Below, in pieces: positions 1 to 11,094 of a stretch of DNA of 64,000 nucleotides. Location of the stretch: NCBI GenBank assembly GCA_900473205.1, contig UCLB01000028.1, forward strand, positions 24,651-88,650. Direction: 5' to 3'. Positions within the stretch are counted from its first letter, which is position 1. Each line of letters begins with the position of its first letter. Below the pieces are notes generated by a model. It was not told where the DNA came from. It saw only the letters and a list, made by a program, of their open reading frames with translations, and ran no database searches. Made by a program: the position numbers and the translations under genes. Origin of the DNA: Hyphomicrobiales bacterium (lineage in GTDB: Bacteria > Pseudomonadota > Alphaproteobacteria > Rhizobiales > Rhizobiaceae).

Positions 1-561
1 ATCTCGTAAGGGCTTGATCGCCGCAACCACCTCATCTTCCGTAAATCGCGGCTTGATGTGCTGCTGGCAATTCCAGTCGAAGCTTTCGAGGCGCAATCGG
101 AAGATGCGTTCGAGTTTGGCGCCGTATGCGCAGTCGGTGACCAGCGCTGTCAGTGCGGGGTCTTCTGAGGGTGCCAGCTTTTCTACATGCGCGTAGATTT
201 TCAGGCGAGACCGGCTTGGGTAATCCATCAAAATCAGGCTGGCACGGTCATTGGCTGCAAAATTGCCTGTGCTGATATATTGACGATTGCCACGGTAGTC
301 GGCAAAGGCCAGCAATTGGTCGTCCAAGACCTTGAGAAAGCCACGTGGCCCGCCGCGATGCTGGACATAAGGCCAGCCGGTTTCCGAGACCGAGGCGATG
401 TAGAAGCTGTCGCGCCCACTGATGAAGGCCTTCTCGTTGTCCGTGAACCGGTTGGATTCCCGATGTCCTCTGAAGTCCGACCAGATATGGTCAGCCCCCA
501 TCTCGGCCTGCGCGGCCCGGACACTTGGTGTTATCGCTATGTCAAGAAACCCGTAAGCCAT
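1..561 (-). CDS. Pyridoxamine 5'-phosphate oxidase-fold flavoprotein, C-terminus cut by window edge
   Basis: An open minus-strand frame runs from an ATG at 561 off the left edge, so about 187 residues are visible. Motifs include IWSDFRGHRESNRF near residue 26, GRDSFYIASVSETGWPYVQHRGG, and a stretch resembling the FMN-binding barrel of the PNPOx-like family (DDQLLAFADYRGNRQY). Such proteins bind FMN or F420 and are often annotated as general stress or pyridoxamine oxidase-family proteins; the substrate is unknown. The start at 561 is preferred because a GGAGG lies five bases upstream; an in-frame ATG at 576 lacks a good ribosome site. It lies 83 bp downstream of pobR on the same strand and could be co-transcribed, but no aromatic-catabolic role can be read from it. 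Confidence 0.8.
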   Translation of the reverse strand, partial: MAYGFLDIAITPSVRAAQAEMGADHIWSDFRGHRESNRFTDNEKAFISGRDSFYIASVSETGWPYVQHRGGPRGFLKVLDDQLLAFADYRGNRQYISTGNFAANDRASLILMDYPSRSRLKIYAHVEKLAPSEDPALTALVTDCAYGAKLERIFRLRLESFDWNCQQHIKPRFTEDEVVAAIKPLRD

Positions 562-644
562 GGTGCCCTCCAGCATTGGTGCCGAGGTCAATGTAATCCT
601 TTTCTCCGTCACGCTAAGTCATTTCGTAGCGACGGGTATGGCGT

Positions 645-2814
<2,170 letters not shown>

Positions 2815-2916
2815 TGAAATGCCAACAGGGTGCGTATCTCGCGACATGCGTTTAAGACTATAAGTTGAAACGGTGCAAAGCCTGGGAGGTGCGCACCAAA
2901 AAGGGAGGACTAGATC

Positions 2917-4089
2917 ATGAGGAAAACCATTCTTGCCGCCATAGCGGCGCTCGCATTGAGCAGCACGGCTTATGCAGATGTCATCAAGGTTGGCGTCGTG
3001 GGGCCGTTTTCGGGTCCGTTCGCATTGCAGGGCAAAAACTTCAAGGCTGGCATCGATGCCTACATGGCGATCCATGGCAACAAGGTCGGCGATGACACGA
3101 TAGAGATCATCTATCGCGACGTGCCGCAGGCCGATCCTGCCCAGTCCAAGGCGCTCGGACAGGAACTGGTCGTCAAGGAGAAGGTGCAGTATCTGGCTGG
3201 CTTCTACTTTACCCCGGATGCCATGGCTGTGACGCCGATCCTGAAACAGGCAAAGGTGCCTATGGTCATCATGAATGCCGCGACCTCAGCGATCATGAAG
3301 ACCAGCCCGCTGGTGGTGCGCACGTCGTTCACTACCTGGCAGACGTCGACCCCGATTGCGACGGTGGCCTTCGAGGCCGGCGTCAAGAAGATGATATCGG
3401 TGGTCAGTGATTACGGTCCGGGCGTCGATGCCGAAAATGCCTTCAAGGCGGCCTTCGTGAAGGCAGGCGGCGAAGTGGTGCAGTCGATCCGCATGCCGCT
3501 GACCACCAATGATTTCAGCCCCATCATGCAGCGTATCAAGGATTCCGGTGCAGACGGCGTCTTCGCCTTCCTTCCGTCCGGCCCGACCACGCTTGGCTTC
3601 GTCAAAGCCTATAACGACAACGGCCTGAAGGCGGCTGGCGTGAAGTTTTTCGCGCCCGGAGACCTGACGCAGGAGTCCGATCTGCCGGCGCTGGGCGATG
3701 CCGCGCTTGGCATACAGACCACATTCCACTATGCGGTTTCGCATGATTCGCCGGAAAACAAGGTATTCGTGGAAGCGGCCACCAAGGCAATCGGCAATAA
3801 GGCAGAACTTTCCTTTCCGGCAGTCGGGGCTTTCGACGGCATGCACGTCATCTACAAGATGATCGAGGCGACCGGTGGCAAGCAGGACCCGGAAAAGGCT
3901 GTCGATGCCGTCAAGGGCCTGTCGTGGACCAGCCCGCGCGGACCTGTATCTATCGATCCGGAAAGCCGGCACATCACCCAGAACATCTACCTTCGCGAAG
4001 TCGTGAAGGCTGATGACGGCACCTATATCAACAAGGAAATCCGCACCTTCGAAAATCAGGGCGATCCAGGCCTCGCGGCTGCGAAATAA
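2917..4089 (+). CDS. ABC transporter substrate-binding protein, LivK/aromatic-acid type
   Basis: This 390-residue periplasmic protein has a signal peptide (MRKTILAAIAALALSSTAYA, cleavage after residue 20) followed by a type I periplasmic-binding fold of the Peripla_BP_6 (leucine-binding) family beginning DVIKVGVVGPFSGPFALQG. It would deliver ligand to the LivHMGF-type components downstream. A strong GGGAGG precedes the ATG. Relatives of this family bind branched-chain amino acids, amides or aromatic acids such as benzoate derivatives; its place behind pobA suggests 4-hydroxybenzoate or a similar aromatic acid, which is an inference. Confidence 0.9.
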   Translation: MRKTILAAIAALALSSTAYADVIKVGVVGPFSGPFALQGKNFKAGIDAYMAIHGNKVGDDTIEIIYRDVPQADPAQSKALGQELVVKEKVQYLAGFYFTPDAMAVTPILKQAKVPMVIMNAATSAIMKTSPLVVRTSFTTWQTSTPIATVAFEAGVKKMISVVSDYGPGVDAENAFKAAFVKAGGEVVQSIRMPLTTNDFSPIMQRIKDSGADGVFAFLPSGPTTLGFVKAYNDNGLKAAGVKFFAPGDLTQESDLPALGDAALGIQTTFHYAVSHDSPENKVFVEAATKAIGNKAELSFPAVGAFDGMHVIYKMIEATGGKQDPEKAVDAVKGLSWTSPRGPVSIDPESRHITQNIYLREVVKADDGTYINKEIRTFENQGDPGLAAAK

Positions 4090-4111
4090 GCCTCAAGAAG
4101 AACCTCGAAAC

Positions 4112-4136
4112 ATCGGTGGGTCCATGACCCGCCGAT
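4112..4136 (+). other. Intercistronic hairpin after the binding-protein gene
   Basis: A 10-bp stem (ATCGGTGGGT with ACCCGCCGAT, one T-G pair) and a five-base loop lie 23 bp after the binding-protein stop and 17 bp before the permease start. No U-tract follows, so it is more likely an RNA-stabilising or attenuating hairpin that raises binding-protein yield over membrane components than a full terminator. Confidence 0.6.
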
Positions 4137-4152
4137 TTGAGCAGGATATTCC

Positions 4153-5016
4153 ATGCAGACAGTCTTCAGCATAGCCATTGATGCCCTTGCCTATGGCATG
4201 GTGCTCTTCGTCATTTCCATCGGCCTTTCGGTGACGATGGGGTTGATGCGGGTCGTCAATCTGGCCCATGGCGCCTTCGCCATGATCGGCGGCTACATCG
4301 CATCCTACGTGGCCCGCGATCTTGGGATGGGCTATTCGGTTGCCGTGATGGCGGCTGTCGTTCTGACGATCATCATCGCCATTCCAATTGAGAGGTTTCT
4401 TTATCGGCGCATCTACGGCGCCCCTGAACTGACACAGGTTCTGATGACGATCGGCATCACCTTCTGTGTCATCGGTATCGCGAATTATGTGATGGGGCCG
4501 ACGCTGAAGACGATCCCTCTGGCAGGCCCTCTTCAAGGTGCAGCCGATCTCGGCTTCCGCAGCATTTCGGTCCACCGCCTCTTTGCCATCGTCTGCGGTC
4601 TCGTTGTGGCACTCGGTCTCTGGTTTGCAATCGAAAGGACGAGTTTTGGCGTCAAGGTACGGGCGTCTGTGGATGATGCCGCCATGGCCGCCGCACTTGG
4701 CGTCCGCACCGAGGTCATTTACGCGATCAGCTTTGCCATCGCGGTCGGTCTTGCAGCATTCGGCGGTGTCGTCGGTGCGGAGCTTCTGCCGATCGAGCCC
4801 TATTACGCGCTTCGCTACATGGTGACGTTTCTCGTCGTTGTCTCAGTCGGTGGTGCGGGGTCCATTCCGGGCGCCCTTGCGGCCTGTCTGCTGCTCGGCG
4901 CAATCGATACGACCGGACGCTATCTGATGCCGGAATTTGGTGAATTCTTCTTCTACCTCGCGGTGATCGCGATCATCTGCGTGTTTCCGCGCGGCCTTGC
5001 CGGAAGAGCGAAATGA
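4153..5016 (+). CDS. Branched-chain-type ABC permease, LivH family
   Basis: This 287-residue inner-membrane protein has about eight hydrophobic segments and the LivH signature VVNLAHGAFAMIGGYIA near residues 33-49. A second hallmark is RASVDDAAMAAALGV near 173-187, the cytoplasmic loop that docks on the ATPase. It forms the membrane channel with the LivM protein encoded immediately after it, whose ATG overlaps this stop (ATGA). The paired LivK, LivM, LivG and LivF genes make a complete importer, so no outside component is needed. Substrate is inferred to be an aromatic acid from pobA linkage. Confidence 0.93.
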   Translation: MQTVFSIAIDALAYGMVLFVISIGLSVTMGLMRVVNLAHGAFAMIGGYIASYVARDLGMGYSVAVMAAVVLTIIIAIPIERFLYRRIYGAPELTQVLMTIGITFCVIGIANYVMGPTLKTIPLAGPLQGAADLGFRSISVHRLFAIVCGLVVALGLWFAIERTSFGVKVRASVDDAAMAAALGVRTEVIYAISFAIAVGLAAFGGVVGAELLPIEPYYALRYMVTFLVVVSVGGAGSIPGALAACLLLGAIDTTGRYLMPEFGEFFFYLAVIAIICVFPRGLAGRAK

Positions 5017-6035
5017 AGGAGACCGTGAAAGTGACCTCCAACGTGCAGAGCGACATTTCTCCCGGCACAAAACCGCGCAGCGCGCTGGCCCGTGACCTCA
5101 TCGGCATCGCCGTAATCTTGGTTGCCGCCGTGATCGGCTATCTGCTGTTTCCCGACAATCTGGCGCTGCTGACGCGCATTCTCGCTATTGCTTTTCTCGT
5201 GCTGGCACTTGATCTCGTGACCGGATATTGCGGCGTTGCCACCCTTGGCCATGCCGCATTGTTTGGGGCCGGTGCCTATGCGGCGGGCATTCTTTCGGCC
5301 CATTACGGCATTAATGATCCGCTGCTGATGACACTGGCGGGTCTCGTCGGCGGTGCGGTTTCCGGCCTGCTTTGCAGTGTGATCATGCTGCGCGCTCACG
5401 GGTTGCCACAGCTTGTCCTGTCGATTGCGCTCATCCACCTTTTTCACGAGCTAGCGAACAAAATGTCCTCCTGGACTGGCGGCAGCGATGGGCTTGCAGG
5501 CATCGCGCCGGACCCGGTCTTCGGCATTTTCGAGTTCGATCTTTACGGCCAGACAGCCTATGTTTTCGGCGTCGTTCTGCTGTTGATCGTGTTTGTTTTC
5601 CTGAGGATCCTCGTGCGCTCACCTTTCGGCATGCTGAGCCGGGGCGTTCGGCAGGATACGCTACGCATTCGCGCTATGGGCGCGTCGCCCAGTTCCGTGC
5701 TGGTCAGGATGTATGTGATCTCTGGCGCGGTGGCAGGTCTCGGCGGGGCATTGAACGCCATCTCGACGCAGGTCGTTGCGCTTGACACGTTGTCCTTTAC
5801 CCAGTCTGCCGAGGCGTTGGTCATGCTGGTGCTGGGCGGAACCGGCTCCCTGTTCGGCGCCTTGACCGGAACGCTGATCTTCATGCTGTTTGAGGATTAC
5901 GTCTCAGCTGCCAATCCCTTTCACTGGCTGACGATGGTCGGCGCATTGCTGATCGCCGTCGTCCTCTTCGCTCCGAAAGGGATTTACGGAACGGCTGCCG
6001 ATTACGTTTCGCGGCGCAGGGAGGCAAAGCGATGA
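5013..6035 (+). CDS. Branched-chain-type ABC permease, LivM family
   Basis: Up to 340 residues with roughly ten hydrophobic segments and the LivM signature LVTGYCGVATLGHAALFGAGAY near residues 68-90, plus the docking loop DTLRIRAMGASPSSV. It pairs with the LivH protein just upstream. The ATG at 5013 overlaps the livH stop, but an in-frame GTG at 5031 sits nine bases after AAGGAG (5016-5021) and may be the real start, shortening the product by six residues. The stop overlaps the next ATPase gene (ATGA), indicating translational coupling. Confidence 0.92.
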   Translation: MKETVKVTSNVQSDISPGTKPRSALARDLIGIAVILVAAVIGYLLFPDNLALLTRILAIAFLVLALDLVTGYCGVATLGHAALFGAGAYAAGILSAHYGINDPLLMTLAGLVGGAVSGLLCSVIMLRAHGLPQLVLSIALIHLFHELANKMSSWTGGSDGLAGIAPDPVFGIFEFDLYGQTAYVFGVVLLLIVFVFLRILVRSPFGMLSRGVRQDTLRIRAMGASPSSVLVRMYVISGAVAGLGGALNAISTQVVALDTLSFTQSAEALVMLVLGGTGSLFGALTGTLIFMLFEDYVSAANPFHWLTMVGALLIAVVLFAPKGIYGTAADYVSRRREAKR

Positions 6036-6796
6036 GCGCGGTTTTCGAGGTCGACAATCTTAAAAAGACGTTCGGCGGTCTGACCGTCACCGACAACGTC
6101 TCGCTATCGCTGATGCCGGGCGACCGTGTCGCGCTCATCGGGCCGAACGGTGCGGGCAAGACCACCTTCGTCAACCTTGTCACCGGCAATCTCCAGCCCA
6201 ATTCCGGAGACGTGCGCCTCAATGGAGAGACGGTCACGAAAATCGATGCCGCAGGCCGTGTCAGGCGCGGTCTCGTGCGTTCCTTTCAGGTCACCCGGCT
6301 TTTTCAAGACATGACGCCTGCCGAACATGTAGCACTGGCAATGCTGCAACGGGATGGCCGTGCCACCCGACTGTTCGGCAATTTTCTGACGATGCCCGAT
6401 GTCATGGCCGAAGTTACAGCGCTGCTCGGAAAGCTTGGTCTGGCCGAGCTTGCGCATCGCAGGGTCAGCGAGATCGCCTATGGCCAGCAGCGCCTGCTGG
6501 AACTTGCCATGGCGCTGGCGCTGAAGCCGAAGGTGCTGCTTCTGGACGAACCGGCGGCAGGCGTGCCGCAAAGCGATACCGGGCTTATCGAAAACGCCCT
6601 TGCAAACCTGCCCGCCGATCTCGCGGTGCTGATGATCGAGCATGACATGGATCTCGTTTTCCGTTTTGCAAAGCGCGTGATCGTGCTGGCGGCGGGCGCC
6701 GTCATTTTCGATGGCCTGCCCGCCGATGTCACCAAGGATGCCCGCGTGCGGGAAGCTTATCTGGGGAGCTATGCCGATGCCAGCCAAGTCGCTTGA
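6032..6796 (+). CDS. Branched-chain-type ABC ATPase, LivG family
   Basis: The 254-residue nucleotide-binding subunit carries Walker A GPNGAGKTT (about residues 36-44), Walker B VLLLDEPAAGVP near 168-180 and the switch histidine in LMIEHDMD near 200. The signature segment is EIAYGQQRLLELAMALA, where the usual LSGG reads IAYGQQ, as is typical of LivG proteins. Its start overlaps livM and its end overlaps the livF-like gene, so the five transport genes form one tight operon. It energises import by the LivHM-type channel. Confidence 0.93.
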   Translation: MSAVFEVDNLKKTFGGLTVTDNVSLSLMPGDRVALIGPNGAGKTTFVNLVTGNLQPNSGDVRLNGETVTKIDAAGRVRRGLVRSFQVTRLFQDMTPAEHVALAMLQRDGRATRLFGNFLTMPDVMAEVTALLGKLGLAELAHRRVSEIAYGQQRLLELAMALALKPKVLLLDEPAAGVPQSDTGLIENALANLPADLAVLMIEHDMDLVFRFAKRVIVLAAGAVIFDGLPADVTKDARVREAYLGSYADASQVA

Positions 6797-7505
6797 GGTA
6801 GAAAATCTCTCTGCCGGATACGGTCAGACCAAAGTGCTGGAAGACGTTTCCTTTTCGGTACCGGCCTGCCAGCGCCTTGCCGTGCTTGGCCGAAACGGCA
6901 TGGGCAAGACGACCTTGCTCGCCACCCTCGCGGGCCAGACCAGACGCTACGAAGGACGCATCCGCTTGGGCGACACGGACATAACGAGTGCGCCAAGCGC
7001 TTCGCGCGCCCATGCGGGCCTCGGCTATGTGCCGCAGGCGCGTTGCGTGTTTCCAACGCTGACGGTGGAGGAAAACCTGTTCGTCGGTCTGAAAGGACGA
7101 CCGAAATCGGCGCTGGAAGAAGCCTACCAGATGTTTCCGCGCCTTAAAGAACGGCGCCGAAACCTCGGCAACCAGTTGTCCGGGGGCGAACAGCAGATGC
7201 TGTCCACCGCCCGATCCATTCTTGGCCGCCCGTCGGTTCTGCTGCTGGACGAACCGCTGGAAGGGCTTGCCCCGGTGATCTGCGAGGAACTGATGCTGGC
7301 CTTCGCCGATCTTGCCAAGACAGGCGACATGACGATCCTTCTGGTCGAACAACGCATCCAGAGCGCGCTCGACTTCGCCGAGCAGGTCATCATTCTCGAA
7401 CGCGGCAGACTGGCCTGTAACGGAACACCACAGGCACTTGCCGCTGACCATACCACAGTTGAACGCCTTCTCGGCGTCGGCGGCCTTTTGAGCGAAGAAG
7501 CCTAG
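6777..7505 (+). CDS. Branched-chain-type ABC ATPase, LivF family
   Basis: This second ATPase of the importer is about 242 residues, with Walker A GRNGMGKTT, signature LSGGEQQMLSTARSI and Walker B VLLLDEPLEGLAP. The start at 6777 is chosen because GGGGAG at 6763-6768 lies eight bases upstream; an ATG two codons earlier (6771) is too close to that site, and the frame open from 6711 lies inside livG. It forms a heterodimer with LivG. The gene ends one base from the stop of the convergent acetyltransferase gene, with no room for a terminator between them. Confidence 0.92.
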   Translation: MPAKSLEVENLSAGYGQTKVLEDVSFSVPACQRLAVLGRNGMGKTTLLATLAGQTRRYEGRIRLGDTDITSAPSASRAHAGLGYVPQARCVFPTLTVEENLFVGLKGRPKSALEEAYQMFPRLKERRRNLGNQLSGGEQQMLSTARSILGRPSVLLLDEPLEGLAPVICEELMLAFADLAKTGDMTILLVEQRIQSALDFAEQVIILERGRLACNGTPQALAADHTTVERLLGVGGLLSEEA

Positions 7506-7506
7506 A

Positions 7507-9165
7507 CTATGTGGGTACTCGCCCGCCGACAATGTCCGCTGGTTCGAAGCGATGGATTCCCTTCGGCCGGAATGGCAGGTGTTCTTCTTCACCGAGTAGC
7601 TTTGCTGAAAGCCAGACAACCGACATCCACATTTCGGTACCCTGTAATCCGGGAGGGTGGCCCTCTGCAAAGGCAAATCCCCTGCCTTTTTGCCAGCGTC
7701 CTCTGATCCGTCTCAAAGTTTCGCGCGCAATCTCTCTCACTTCGTCTTGCCTGTGATCAGTCTGCTGCAGACACAGGAGGAGGGGATGGATCGTGTCGAG
7801 CAGGTTGCAGGCGTTATAATCTTTCCCATGAAACGTTTCAAAGGCGCGATAATTGGCAATAACGGAATCGATTGCTGCCTGCGGATGGGGAACGGACAGA
7901 CTGAACTGGGCATAGGAGCCTCGGGTGAGCCGGTAAAAGCCGTTGACCGGTTGCAACAGACCCTGTTCCGCTGTTGGTTCGCCCCAAAGCCCAGTGGTTT
8001 TATCGGCATTCAATACCAGCCAACCGAAGAGAACCGCTAGGTTTTTGCCGGATGTGAAATAGCGTCTGTTGAAATATAGCGCCGTGGCGATGGCATCTAT
8101 GGTGGCACCGCAGTGCCATGCCCGGCTTTGCCAGGGCAAATTTTCTAGAAGATGAATGAGGTCGTTGGCAGACATATCCTCCACGAATGCAATTGGTGCT
8201 TTCGGGGCAGTACAGAAACATTCGAGCGCATATCCGACAGCCAGAATATTATAGAGGACGTTGGGGTCTTGTTCCGGCGGCGAAACATAGGGGCGGCTGG
8301 CGTCGAAAAACAGCCCCGTTTTGCTGTCCTGCATTGCCTGAAGGTCAGCCACGGTTTTTTCGGCGTCAAATTCAGTGACTTGCTCTCCGAAGGCTGCGGC
8401 GATTTCTATGGCGTCGCACAGATGCCTTACACTTTCGACGTCGTTCCCGGATGCATCGGGTGAACGATAGACGCTGCCTTTTTCATAGGAGCGGATGACG
8501 GCTCGCCAGTCACCTGCGATCTTCTCGCCGATTTCACGCAGCAGGTTTTCGGTTTCCGTCGGTTTTACAGCCTGCGTCTGCTCACCGCGGTATTTCAAGA
8601 CGCGGGCGGGAACGCCGGCTGCAATGGCCATGGCAGGAATGTCCTTTGCCACCGCGGCACCTGCGGCAATAATCGCGCCGCGGCCTATTTTCACACCGTC
8701 CAGAACGACCGCATTGGCCCCGATCCAGACATCGTCGCCAATCTCGATGCCGAGCGAGGTCAACGGCTGTCGGTAGATGGGGGTGTCGATATCATCGAAA
8801 CCATGGTTGAAACCGACAATGCTGACATGGGAGGCGATGCGTACGCCGTTGCGGATCCTGACCTTCCCGGAAATGCAGGCATAGGGGTTGATCGACACGT
8901 TTTCGCCGAGTTCGATATCACCGCGCACGATGGCGTAACCGGCAATCCACGACTGCGCGCCCATCACCAATCTGTCCGTGTGGACCTCGGCTTTGGCGGC
9001 GATGTAGACGCCCAGCCCGAAATGAGCGTTGGCGGAGTGCTTCAAGCGGTTCAAACGCACCTGATGTTCGGGATTGTCGATATCCTCCTGTTTCCGTTCC
9101 CATGTAACGATATTCAGCCGATCCGACCTTTGGCACATCGTCGGCGCTTCGTCGGTCATCTGCAT
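7507..9165 (-). CDS. Left-handed beta-helix acetyltransferase fused to a C-terminal helical domain
   Basis: The 552-residue protein has two parts. Residues about 45-195 are hexapeptide repeats of the LbH acyltransferase superfamily ([28 protein letters not shown]), with a likely catalytic His121 in GFNHGFDD, resembling NodL/maltose O-acetyltransferases. Residues about 200-552 are helix-rich with Trp/Tyr motifs such as [15 protein letters not shown] and [17 protein letters not shown], suggesting an alpha/alpha-toroid like those of terpene-cyclase or glycosidase folds. No signal peptide is seen. The start overlaps the DUF2264 stop (TGATG), and it is the last gene of the acidic-oligosaccharide operon. 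Acetyl transfer to or from a sugar is plausible; the role of the second domain is unknown. Confidence 0.75.
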   Translation of the reverse strand: MQMTDEAPTMCQRSDRLNIVTWERKQEDIDNPEHQVRLNRLKHSANAHFGLGVYIAAKAEVHTDRLVMGAQSWIAGYAIVRGDIELGENVSINPYACISGKVRIRNGVRIASHVSIVGFNHGFDDIDTPIYRQPLTSLGIEIGDDVWIGANAVVLDGVKIGRGAIIAAGAAVAKDIPAMAIAAGVPARVLKYRGEQTQAVKPTETENLLREIGEKIAGDWRAVIRSYEKGSVYRSPDASGNDVESVRHLCDAIEIAAAFGEQVTEFDAEKTVADLQAMQDSKTGLFFDASRPYVSPPEQDPNVLYNILAVGYALECFCTAPKAPIAFVEDMSANDLIHLLENLPWQSRAWHCGATIDAIATALYFNRRYFTSGKNLAVLFGWLVLNADKTTGLWGEPTAEQGLLQPVNGFYRLTRGSYAQFSLSVPHPQAAIDSVIANYRAFETFHGKDYNACNLLDTIHPLLLCLQQTDHRQDEVREIARETLRRIRGRWQKGRGFAFAEGHPPGLQGTEMWMSVVWLSAKLLGEEEHLPFRPKGIHRFEPADIVGGRVPT

Positions 9166-11030
9166 CAGCCTTCGCGATTTTCGTTGAGGGCAAAGGCCGG
9201 AACCCGCTGTGCTTCGCGCCGGAACAACTCTTCCAATTCAGACAAATCAGGAGCTACGGGCAATGTGGCCAATACAGCTTCTGCCGCCTTGTCGGCGGGA
9301 AGCGCCACGCAAGCTGTTACAAGAAGCGTCTCGCCTGTCGCAATGGTTCCTCGCAACTGCGGCACAAGGGTTCTGGCGTGTATGAGATTGGTGTTGGCGA
9401 TTGCCTGATGGCAAAGCCCGGTCCGCCGGGTTCCAGTCGACAGATCGAGGATAGCACTCGTGTCGGTCTGCCCATCGCAGACGGCGCGGCCTTCGCCCTC
9501 TTCTGTCCGGTCACGATTGAAGTCGGCTCGTTCTATGGCAAATCCGCCTTCGGATGTTTGCAGCGGACGCGGGGTGCGGATGCGATGCAGCCTGATGTGC
9601 CATGGATTTTGCGGCACGAGCCACGTCTCGATCTCGACATCCGCCCATGGCCTCCAGCGCGAATAGAGGCAGTCCTTGGCAATCAAAGCCTCTTCCATCG
9701 TCTCGCGGGTGCGAAAGTGAACGCCATCGTCGGATAACCCCAGCATCCCGTCGAAACTGGCTGCCGCAAAATGCCTGTCGTCTGCCTCGATGTTGAAGGC
9801 GTAGCGTGTCGAATAGACGAATTTCGAATATTTCTCCTGCGCACCGCGCATCTTGTCATGCTGCTGGCCCGACGAAAGAATGACGACATTGCCGGGTGTG
9901 TGGAACGCGACCATGCCGGGTTTGGGCAAGGGCACTGGCGCTTCAAATGTCTCAGCCTCCGCCTCCGGCGCTGTCCAGAACGGATGGTCGCCAGGCAGTG
10001 CCAGGGGAAGGAAAAACTTCAGCGCCCAATAGGGTGAGCAGGGAGAGTTGTAACTCTCGCTCATCAACAGATTGGGGTATCCGTAACCGATAGATAACAC
10101 GCCATCACGCTCACAGATCGGCAGCTTCCCCCACCATCTGATGTGGCGCATATAATAACCTTTGACCTGAGACCACGGCAGCGCCTCAAGATCAGCAAAG
10201 GCGAGCCCACCCCAGAAGCCGCCTGCCGCGAAACGATAGCTCTGGCTGCGTCCGAAGGCGAGCGAAGCACCATCCGGCCCGAACCAGTGGCGGATATCGC
10301 TGGCAAAGCGTTTGGAGCGCTGAAGCAGCCGGGTTTTACGCGCGTCATCACCTTTGGCCAGCACCGTATAAATCAGCCCATAGAAATGCATGGCGAAGGG
10401 TACGTAATGATCGACCCGCCGCACCGGTCCATCGCTATACCAGCCATCGCCAATGTCGAAGGCCTCAAGCTCATCGAGATAGGCATGCGTTTTGGATGTG
10501 TCGAATGCCACGCCCACCCGCTCGAGACCAAGATCGATGAGCACGCGGAAGAACTTCCAGTTATTGTCAACGAATTCCCGTTCGCGCGCGGCCAGCAGAT
10601 AGGCGGCGACAATTTCTTTGTCGGCCTCGTCCAATGGCTCCCAGATGTGCTGCGGCACCATGGCCAGTGCAAAACCGATGGCGGCCAGTTCCACAAGCCG
10701 CTGGTTACGGTCGGAAACATTGCCCCAATATTCGGCGTGATCAGGGTTGGTACCATTCGCCAGGCCGCGCCGGTACAGGTCCCAATGCGGGAAGTCATAC
10801 CCGCCAGCCGCCAGCGGGACGATGCCCCAAAGCGGCCTCGCAAATCCTTCCAGTTCCGCTGCCGGATAATCGAATATCGCACCCGTGGCACTCAGCCGCA
10901 CACGCGCTCCACCTTCGGAGAAATACGGCAGAAGCGGGTTGAACAAATCCATTACCGCTTTAGCAAGATCGTCTCTCGTCAGCAGCGGATTGTTGAAAAG
11001 CGGGTTGGCCTTGGCGCTATCGTGATGCAC
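9165..11030 (-). CDS. DUF2264 domain protein, probable intracellular glycan-processing enzyme
   Basis: The 621-residue protein matches the DUF2264 family throughout, including [20 protein letters not shown] near residue 70, [22 protein letters not shown] and the aromatic [14 protein letters not shown]. The family has an alpha/alpha-toroid plus a C-terminal beta domain and recurs in polysaccharide utilisation loci beside lyases, but no activity is firmly assigned. No signal peptide is visible, so it should be cytosolic. The start is a GTG at 11030 with GGAAG eight bases upstream. It follows a terminator-like hairpin after the binding-protein gene and is translationally coupled to the acetyltransferase gene. 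Confidence 0.85.
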   Translation of the reverse strand: MHHDSAKANPLFNNPLLTRDDLAKAVMDLFNPLLPYFSEGGARVRLSATGAIFDYPAAELEGFARPLWGIVPLAAGGYDFPHWDLYRRGLANGTNPDHAEYWGNVSDRNQRLVELAAIGFALAMVPQHIWEPLDEADKEIVAAYLLAAREREFVDNNWKFFRVLIDLGLERVGVAFDTSKTHAYLDELEAFDIGDGWYSDGPVRRVDHYVPFAMHFYGLIYTVLAKGDDARKTRLLQRSKRFASDIRHWFGPDGASLAFGRSQSYRFAAGGFWGGLAFADLEALPWSQVKGYYMRHIRWWGKLPICERDGVLSIGYGYPNLLMSESYNSPCSPYWALKFFLPLALPGDHPFWTAPEAEAETFEAPVPLPKPGMVAFHTPGNVVILSSGQQHDKMRGAQEKYSKFVYSTRYAFNIEADDRHFAAASFDGMLGLSDDGVHFRTRETMEEALIAKDCLYSRWRPWADVEIETWLVPQNPWHIRLHRIRTPRPLQTSEGGFAIERADFNRDRTEEGEGRAVCDGQTDTSAILDLSTGTRRTGLCHQAIANTNLIHARTLVPQLRGTIATGETLLVTACVALPADKAAEAVLATLPVAPDLSELEELFRREAQRVPAFALNENREG

Positions 11031-11055
11031 GGCATGTCTTCCAAAAATAGATCAT

Positions 11056-11088
11056 AAAAACGGCGGTCGCAAAAGACCCGCGACCGCC
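11056..11088 (-). terminator. Terminator or attenuator after the sugar-binding-protein gene
   Basis: On the minus strand a perfect 9-bp stem (GGCGGTCGC with GCGACCGCC) is followed by GTTTTTAT, a canonical intrinsic terminator shape. It begins seven bases after the binding-protein stop and lies before the DUF2264 gene, so partial read-through probably sets lower expression of the last two operon genes. Confidence 0.8.
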
Positions 11089-11094
11089 TGATGC

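Noticed and set aside
3286..3972. A 228-codon minus-strand frame in the binding-protein gene
   Set aside because: It is an antisense frame caused by GC-rich codon use; the plus frame has a signal peptide and family motifs.
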